Assembly (NCBI RefSeq): GCF_000485595.1
Contig: NW_014577385.1
Span: 44,793 to 67,172 of the forward strand
Source of the DNA: Priapulus caudatus
Taxonomy: Eukaryota; Priapulida; Priapulimorpha; Priapulimorphida; Priapulidae
Direction: 5' to 3'
Length of the DNA: 22,380 nt
Shown: one piece after another, positions 20,421 through 22,380 of the stretch
Position numbering within the stretch: the stretch's first letter is position 1
Layout of the letters: each line of letters begins with the position of its first letter
The notes under the pieces: generated by a model
Databases searched by the model: none
What the model was told of the DNA's origin: nothing
Seen by the model: only the letters and a program-made list of their open reading frames with translations
Made by a program: the position numbers and the translations under genes

Positions 20421-21792
20421 ACGCACACACACAACGACGACGGCACACACATCACATGCAGCGCACACACAACGAGCACACACCACACGCACACATAACC
20501 CACTCTCTCTCTCACTCTCTGTCCAGGCCTCCACACACGCACGCACGCACCACGGCACAGCAGCGCAAGCACACACACACACACACACCACACACACTCT
20601 GCTCTCGTCTTCGTCTTGAATCTCTCTGCTCTCTGTATTAGAGAAATAATACTTGATCTTCCAAATCAGCAGACATTAACGCTTGCATCTGAGCGATTGG
20701 CGCTGCTTGCCGGCGGCCAAAACGCAAGCACTTCCTCGTCCCTCCCAGCGGACGTGTCGGCTGTGAGCTCAGCCAGCTTCCACACGCCCTGCAGACGTCT
20801 CCCTCTCGCTCTCGCTCACGCACTCTCGCCGCATCCGCCGGGAATCCAGAGCGTAGAGGTCATGACCCGCGTTCTGCACATGACCCCGGATGTAGAGGTC
20901 ATGACCCCGGATGTAGACGTAGAGGTCACATTAGTAGCCACCTGTGTGACGCTTGAAATGCGACCTGTCACACGTGACGCGGAATTCTCGGCTCATCATG
21001 CCGACGCGAGAACGCGGCAACGAAGGTGATGGCGCACGGGGATGCGTCGCAGCGCCCCCCTACTGGTTAACAAGCAAATTCCTCGTCGCTCACCACTTTT
21101 TCATCATCGCGATCTTTGCCAACTGCGGCGCGGCGTGAGGGCTTCACTTCTCACCGCCAGAGGGCAGCACCCGTGTGTGCCGGTACGTCACTGTACCTGC
21201 ACGCCACTAGATGGAGCGCAGCAGTTGCGTGCTGGTGGCGCTGGTACAGGTATTATCTCCACTAGTGGTGACGGTGGAGTCTTTCGTCCTTATCTGATGG
21301 GCCAGCGGAGAGTCCGCGGGAAGCCATGCTGCGATTGAGTTCCCTTGTCGGGCAGCGATCGAAGGCTGGCTCGCCGCCACACTTTGCCTGCGTAATATTA
21401 GCTACGCCTAGTGGCAATCAAACGCAAGCACATAGGCAGGTAGGTACGGAGGACAGAGGCCTTCAATAATTCTTCAAGCCTGGACGGCAAGGAAATGTGT
21501 AGAGAAGAAAAATGTCGGTGTGGGTACGACTAAGATACGCGTCCAATTGCTCTATCCGCCGTGGCGTGACAGCAGGTTCTAAAACAATGTGTAGCAACGA
21601 AAGTGGAGCAAGTCAGCAAGCGTGTGAGACAGGTGGATACGCGCGAGCTTGATAAGCGAAAGCAGCACGGTTAAGGGCAGGAAGCTTACCGTCGTCGTTG
21701 CCGTGGCGAGAAATTTGGGAATCCACACTTGTTGTCATTCGCCGTGGCGACGGTGGGATGCGAGGCATCACCGAACGCGTCGTCGTCGCCAT
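7420..21792 (-). CDS. DyP-type (YfeX-like) haem peroxidase gene, up to 11 coding exons
   Basis: Joining the exons listed separately gives a product of about 425 residues. Numbering from the ATG at 21792, the peroxidase domain runs from about 125 to 425. DyP enzymes use haem and hydrogen peroxide to oxidise dyes and other substrates. Family landmarks are in order: HAVYIWIHLN, IWAGVGFGPKFY, HRKGAHGDLPSTGGDIFIHAKS, the signature GFIDG with catalytic Asp about 269, TEN, GGSY, FVGRS, SSHVAR with the expected haem-ligand His about 334, IVRQSMPYG with distal Arg about 354, and TRAVSGTYWYFPP near the C terminus. All junctions are GT-AG and phases agree. The N-terminal extension is basic and Ser/Arg-rich, followed by a hydrophobic stretch, suggesting mitochondrial import or membrane anchoring (inference). 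Exons 3-8, 10 and 11 are solid; exons 1, 2 and 9 are tentative. Confidence 0.9.
7677..8794 (-). other. Intron 10 of the peroxidase gene
   Basis: No exon-like homology was found. It contains a GA/GT-rich stretch next to exon 11 and a degenerate minisatellite next to exon 10. Confidence 0.8.
8535..8780. repeat. Degenerate minisatellite beside the exon 10 donor
   Basis: About 16 units around 15 bases long (gagatagacgtgtga, gagatagtcctgtga, agagagacacatgag variants). A higher-order period of 71 bases is visible: agctgtgtcagagagaca recurs at 8643 and 8714. The array ends 14 bases from the exon 10 splice donor. Confidence 0.85.
8795..8890 (-). CDS. DyP peroxidase exon 10 (proximal His)
   Basis: The acceptor gttttattgttattgcag and donor GGAG|GTACAC bound 96 bases: two bases completing a codon, 31 codons, and one base carried over. 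It encodes ATLSKFVGRSMDDSVELPVK and PASSHVARMTG. The SSHVAR histidine corresponds to the proximal haem ligand of B-type DyPs. Exit phase 1 matches the entry of exon 11. Confidence 0.93.
9047..9199. mobile_element. 153-bp MITE-like element
   Basis: The ends CAGGGCTGTAGCTA and (reverse complement of the right end) CAGGAGCGTAGCTA form 14-bp imperfect inverted repeats. Inside, ccaccagaaaaaa occurs twice in direct orientation (from about 9091 and 9167) beside G-rich and C-rich blocks. No clear target duplication. Confidence 0.6.
9213..9255 (-). CDS. Tentative DyP peroxidase exon 9
   Basis: Between GGSYC (exon 8) and ATLSKFVGR (exon 10), about 15 residues are missing compared with related enzymes. 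This 43-base segment would supply LVFRVKERLPYLSA, with entry phase 0 and exit phase 1 as required. Its LVFR start resembles the strand that follows GSY in other DyP proteins. The acceptor (gtggtcag) lacks a good pyrimidine tract and the donor (GCAA|GTTATT) is weak. An alternative acceptor at 9251 also keeps the frame. Confidence 0.3.
9256..10509 (-). other. Intron 8 of the peroxidase gene (if exon 9 is correct)
   Basis: AT-rich sequence. It holds a CT microsatellite at 9487-9511, a TGCG/GTGC tract at 9976-10090 and a copy of a dispersed repeat at about 10309-10435. No other exon matching the missing residues could be supported. Confidence 0.6.
10309..10435. repeat. Dispersed repeat, copy 1
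   Basis: The sequence acgccaaattgtcgattt...cattgccaagcatcatctt.tagaac...gactggctgg.ttggctgtcaatca is similar along about 120 bases to 11701-11815 in the same orientation. Family unknown. Confidence 0.6.
10510..10583 (-). CDS. DyP peroxidase exon 8
   Basis: The acceptor cttgtaatttgcag precedes GAACAGAGAAC, whose first two bases complete the Gly of the GxxDGT signature. The exon encodes TENRADEDERFEVAVNKETG and GSYC, ending at the strong donor TGT|GTGAGT. GTEN and GGSY are hallmark DyP blocks. The segment between them is short and acidic. Confidence 0.92.
10689..10870. repeat. 56-bp minisatellite beside the exon 7 donor
   Basis: ctatggtaacctcac and variants begin at 10689, 10745, 10801 and 10851, each followed by a diverged ...tccagagatgac...tgtgtgtatcat body. 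The array lies within intron 7 and ends about 30 bases from exon 7. Confidence 0.85.
10904..11065 (-). CDS. DyP peroxidase exon 7 (GxxDG motif)
   Basis: The acceptor tttcctgcgacgacag and donor GATG|GTACGC bound 162 bases. The exon encodes GDIFIHAKSNSVSKLYELTK, then a helix (RVIDQMPRAAVRDWSDTYSF), and NGRDLSGFID with the catalytic aspartate of GxxDG. Entry completes a Gly codon split with exon 6, and exit phase 1 matches exon 8. Confidence 0.95.
11480..11552 (-). CDS. DyP peroxidase exon 6
   Basis: The acceptor ctgctaccgtttcag and donor ACCG|GTGAGA bound 73 bases. The exon encodes VWGKAKKSFTYPHRKGAHGD and LPST, leading into the GGDIFIH strand of exon 7. The HGDLP-x-T-GGD order is typical of DyP enzymes. 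Confidence 0.93.
11701..11815. repeat. Dispersed repeat, copy 2
   Basis: gcgccaaaatgtcgactttgcc...atgctaagcattgattctagaac...tgattggctaaggctagctgtcaatca, matching the copy at 10309. Both lie in introns of the peroxidase gene. Confidence 0.6.
12160..12252. repeat. 11-bp minisatellite beside the exon 5 donor
   Basis: About eight units of gctagaggtca with substitutions. The array ends about 20 bases from the exon 5 splice donor, in intron 5. Confidence 0.85.
12270..12380 (-). CDS. DyP peroxidase exon 5
   Basis: The acceptor gcgttaacag and donor CACAG|GTGGGG bound exactly 37 codons. The exon encodes AAANLQQDVEAVSPAADSDE, then DDEIWAGVGFGPKFYSQ. VGFGPKFY matches the conserved VGFG strand of the first ferredoxin-like half of the DyP fold. 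The acidic SDEDDE loop replaces the usual Ala/Leu-rich linker. Confidence 0.92.
12433..12524. repeat. Uninterrupted copy of a ~92-bp repeat
   Basis: tggtataggtgtataggctg...tatcatctaacac...catgaaatacacaaacgttg-tatttact. The same sequence occurs as two halves at 13269-13314 and 13626-13672, split there by a 311-bp insertion. Confidence 0.75.
12764..13155. mobile_element. 392-bp hAT-like MITE
   Basis: Perfect 15-bp terminal inverted repeats TAGGGCTGTAACGAT, flanked by 8-bp near-identical duplications (gtagataa at 12756-12763, ctagataa at 13156-13163). The subterminal regions are rich in tcgattcgatt motifs on both sides. There is no transposase frame. The 8-bp duplication and end sequence suggest a hAT-type non-autonomous element, sitting in intron 4 of the peroxidase gene. 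Confidence 0.85.
13315..13625. mobile_element. 311-bp TIR element inserted into a repeat copy
   Basis: Inverted repeats of about 47 bases (left GCTGAGAGGGTGTATG, right reverse complement GCTCATAGGGTCTATG, then CCCAGGGTAC and GGAACGTACCCTGG in both) are bounded by tcttctaac at 13306-13314 and 13626-13634. Removing the element joins two halves that match the intact repeat copy at 12433-12524, which acts as the empty site. It encodes no protein. Confidence 0.85.
13444..13551. repeat. 66-bp-period duplication inside the 311-bp element
   Basis: A 42-base block starting cctacgcctactccctaacc occurs at 13444-13485 and 13510-13551. It contains ccctaaccctaacc, which resembles telomere repeats but is only two units long. 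Confidence 0.85.
13795..13875 (-). CDS. DyP peroxidase exon 4
   Basis: The segment encodes VYSQTKDHAVYIWIHLNPDA, then DFKACAK, ending at donor CAAAG|GTATAA in phase 0. HAVYIWIHLN is the first beta strand of the DyP fold (compare RAAIWIEANV-type strands in YfeX). Two acceptors keep the frame: ctttctatag before 13875, or the better ctactctcag before 13863, which removes four residues. Exon 3 must then end in phase 0 at AAT|GTAGGT. Confidence 0.88.
13961..14243. mobile_element. 283-bp TIR element
   Basis: The left end CAGGGTGCGAAATTAA and the right end (reverse complement CAGGGGTAGAAATTAA) form inverted repeats. CATGTA directly abuts both ends (13955-13960 and 14244-14249). An internal gactccctg/ggagtccg motif is repeated. 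No coding capacity. It lies in intron 3 of the peroxidase gene. Confidence 0.75.
14501..14682 (-). CDS. DyP peroxidase exon 3 (leader and hydrophobic segment)
   Basis: The acceptor cacgacatacgcag and donor AAT|GTAGGT bound two bases plus 60 codons. It begins RRLLSTSGRNAAAFAVARPL, an Arg/Ser/Ala-rich stretch like a mitochondrial presequence. VLGAITAAGVYGLY follows as a short hydrophobic segment, then a polar linker rich in Ala and Gly ending GTPQPN just before the peroxidase domain. Targeting is inferred from composition. A later donor 4 bases downstream (TAG|GTGTGA) would break the frame to exon 4. Confidence 0.8.
14890..15735. mobile_element. Foldback element 1 with purine/pyrimidine arms
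   Basis: The ends CAGGGGCGTGTCCAG and (reverse complement) CAGGCGGCGTGTACAG bound the element. Next comes a strong inverted repeat of about 80 bases: gggtttgtctatattcaggc...gcatattttgtcacgtggtt at 14943-15015, and its complement at 15546-15624. The inside is a G/A-rich array (ggaggagggggagaag) on the left and its C/T-rich counterpart (ccaccagcttctcccc) on the right, so the whole element can fold into one long hairpin. It has no transposase. Confidence 0.85.
15855..16560. mobile_element. Foldback element 2 of the same family
   Basis: The left arm cgggtttgtctatattacag...gccatattttatcacgtg matches the left arm of element 1. The right arm gtgacaaaatatgcaaatta...ccggcctgaatatag matches its complement. 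The purine-rich half (about 15975-16350) is much longer than the pyrimidine half (about 16365-16480). A 40-base end fragment of the family (atagacaaacccaaccca) recurs alone near 17189. Confidence 0.85.
16711..16848. repeat. Palindromic element of about 140 bp
   Basis: cactacgtat-ag-actggtacccg on the left is answered by cgggtaccagtcc...cactacgtag on the right. The centre (16767-16796, CTACACTGACG...CGTTAGTGTAG) is itself a near-perfect hairpin. It looks like a small foldback MITE; no target duplication was identified. Confidence 0.7.
17166..17183. repeat. Poly-G tract
   Basis: An uninterrupted run of about 18 G. Length is likely to be unstable in assemblies. Confidence 0.9.
17400..17466 (-). 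repeat. Second, inverted copy of the 72-bp unit seen at 3643
   Basis: Read on the - strand it starts agcttccaagaaaccg, continues tattgcctagg, and ends with the same 26 bases as the copy at 3689-3714. It lies about 50 bases from proposed exon 2 of the peroxidase gene. Confidence 0.7.
17509..17604 (-). CDS. Possible DyP peroxidase exon 2
   Basis: The strong donor ACAG|GTACGT and an acceptor tcactacag bound 96 bases. The frame that fits exon 3 (exit phase 1) reads STRAHVIVNAVYGLWRVVCL, then RHASKTGANYT. It has no in-frame ATG, so it needs an upstream exon. Entry needs two bases, which matches exon 1. There is no family homology to test it, so support comes only from phase, splice sites and an open frame. 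Confidence 0.5.
18545..19020. repeat. Dispersed repeat fragments with ttcaaggacttttcaaggac motifs
   Basis: The motif attcaaggac(a/t)ttt recurs at both ends of this interval in direct orientation. Two diverged tandem copies of an acctggat(t/c)aa-cttaata block (18624 and 18685) lie between. It probably represents remnants of one or more interspersed repeats. Confidence 0.5.
19201..19282. repeat. (GT)n(GTGC)n microsatellite
   Basis: GT dinucleotides followed by cgtgcgtgcgtg and agcgtgcgtgcgtgcgt units. Confidence 0.9.
20245..20600. repeat. Long interrupted (CA)n microsatellite
   Basis: Over 300 bases of CA/CCA/CACG units with short CT blocks at about 20500-20520. Reading frames across it (His/Thr or Val/Cys repeats) are artefacts. 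Confidence 0.95.
20840..20935. repeat. Short tandem repeat tgaccccggatgtagaggtca
   Basis: About three to four diverged units of roughly 21 bases around gtagaggtcatgacccc, in the GC-rich segment. Confidence 0.7.
21050..21272. promoter_or_regulatory. Cluster of four CTCF-like motifs in a CpG-rich segment
   Basis: agcgcccccctactggt at 21051-21067 (motif on the - strand, with one extra G), ccgccagagggcagcac at 21154-21170, cgccactagatggagcgc at 21202-21219 and tccactagtggtgac at 21258-21272. The second matches the vertebrate CTCF core well; the others are looser. Binding is inferred from the motif only. Confidence 0.4.
21690..21792 (-). CDS. Possible first coding exon of the peroxidase gene
   Basis: An ATG in a strong context (catcgccATGGCG) opens MATTTRSVMPRIPPSPRRMT, then TSVDSQISRHGNDD, and ends at an excellent donor GACG|GTAAGC in phase 1, which fits the entry of exon 2. 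The peptide is Thr/Ser/Arg/Pro-rich and nearly free of acidic residues until its end, compatible with an import signal. An in-frame ATG at 21867 (AAGATGG, also a good context) would add 25 residues. Linkage to the exons 4 kb away is inferred from phase; it could be exon 1 of another - strand gene. Confidence 0.42.
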
Positions 21793-21942
21793 GGCGATGG
21801 AGGGGGCCCGGCAGCTGCAGGCCGTCAATCCACGCTCTTGCTCGACTTTTCTCAGCGTCTTCACCATCTTATAACGTCGTGTGACGTGCCATGGATTGTG
21901 TGCCCTAGCACTCACTGATCCACCGCCAATGGGAGCAAGCAC

Positions 21943-22380
21943 AGCGCTGTACGGGAGTTATCAACGATTTAATTAAAGCGGAAATTATTATTTAATCAAT
22001 TGATACATTAATTAAATATATCAAGGTATATAATTGCGACATGACATTTTAAGCAATTAATAATGCAATAAGCCATTTGTCATAGATATGTGATTTAGAC
22101 TTATCAACATAGATTTCTAGATGAGATGAGTGGGGCAGATTATTTGTGATCTACGTGATGTTTTTACGCTTATTTTAGGGTAATTTAGGTATCAGGTCAG
22201 GTAAATTAGGTTTCATTTATTGTTTATTAATTTTTATTGTTCCCCGGAAGCTAACAGTCAGCTGGCCCCCCTTTCACCAAGGCCTTAGGTAAGTGCAAGC
22301 GAGATAGAGAGAAAAGTGATTTGAGATGGGACAGAGATAGAGAGAGAGAGAGAGAAAGAAAAGTGTGAGTGACGAGATCA
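21943..22380. other. Flank upstream of the proposed peroxidase first exon
   Basis: AT-rich sequence to about 22235. Then ccaaggccttag|gtaagt at about 22279-22296, a good + strand splice donor, is followed by GA-rich sequence and a (GA)n tract at 22336-22355. It could be the end of an untranslated exon of a divergently transcribed gene outside the window, but no coding sequence is visible. Confidence 0.3.

Larger units (their letters stand above)
17605..21689 (-). other. Intron 1 of the peroxidase gene (tentative), no other gene resolved
   Basis: It contains CT microsatellites (17868-17925), a poly-T run (18484-18512), dispersed caaggacttttcaaggac-type repeat fragments (18545-18600 and 18955-19020), GT/GTGC tracts (19201-19280), a long CA tract (20245-20600) and a GC-rich segment (20690-21320). 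Open frames of 60-190 codons here are either microsatellite translations or lack recognisable domains. Confidence 0.4.

Noticed and set aside
20078-20641. 187-codon His/Thr-rich frame
   Set aside because: Arises from the CA microsatellite.
20638-20823. Possible small - strand exon ending MQALMSADLEDQVLFL
   Set aside because: No matching splice partner or family; left as unresolved non-coding sequence.

Overview
This window looks like nuclear DNA of an animal, probably a marine invertebrate; I cannot name the species. The evidence is a glycogen-targeting PP1 subunit (an animal family), an intron-split gene with GT-AG junctions in consistent phase, dense di- and trinucleotide microsatellites, and many short inverted-repeat transposons. 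There is no sign of bacterial or viral gene organisation.

Two protein-coding genes can be read, arranged tail to tail. The first, on the + strand (417-1391), is a single coding exon for a PPP1R3-type subunit. It has an RVRF docking motif for protein phosphatase 1 and a CBM21 glycogen-binding domain. A plausible 2 kb 3' UTR follows, ending near an AATAAA at 3327, with two Pumilio-type sites and a 60-bp minisatellite.

The second gene, on the - strand (stop codon at 7420, first exon as far as about 21.8 kb), encodes a dye-decolorizing (DyP-type, YfeX-like) haem peroxidase. I rebuilt it from splice sites and reading phase as up to 11 coding exons: 21690-21792, 17509-17604, 14501-14682, 13795-13875, 12270-12380, 11480-11552, 10904-11065, 10510-10583, (9213-9255, tentative), 8795-8890 and 7420-7676. 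The GxxDG aspartate, the expected proximal histidine and the distal arginine are all present, so an active enzyme is likely. Exon 3 adds a basic, mitochondrial-presequence-like stretch and a hydrophobic segment ahead of the peroxidase domain. The two most N-terminal exons and the small ninth exon are the weak parts of the model.

The rest is repeats. From about 3.4 to 6.9 kb lie intergenic microsatellites, a possible 72-bp retroposon-like unit and a Harbinger-like MITE. A pyrimidine-rich minisatellite (about 6.96-7.42 kb) stops at the peroxidase stop codon. Within the introns there are minisatellites close to three exon 3' ends, three or four TIR elements (153, 392, 311 and 283 bp), two tandem foldback elements with purine/pyrimidine arms (14.9-16.6 kb) and a palindrome of about 140 bp. 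Intron 1 holds GT and CA microsatellites and a GC-rich stretch with four CTCF-like motifs (21.05-21.27 kb). The two genes have no obvious shared pathway: one acts on glycogen metabolism, the other is a peroxidase.
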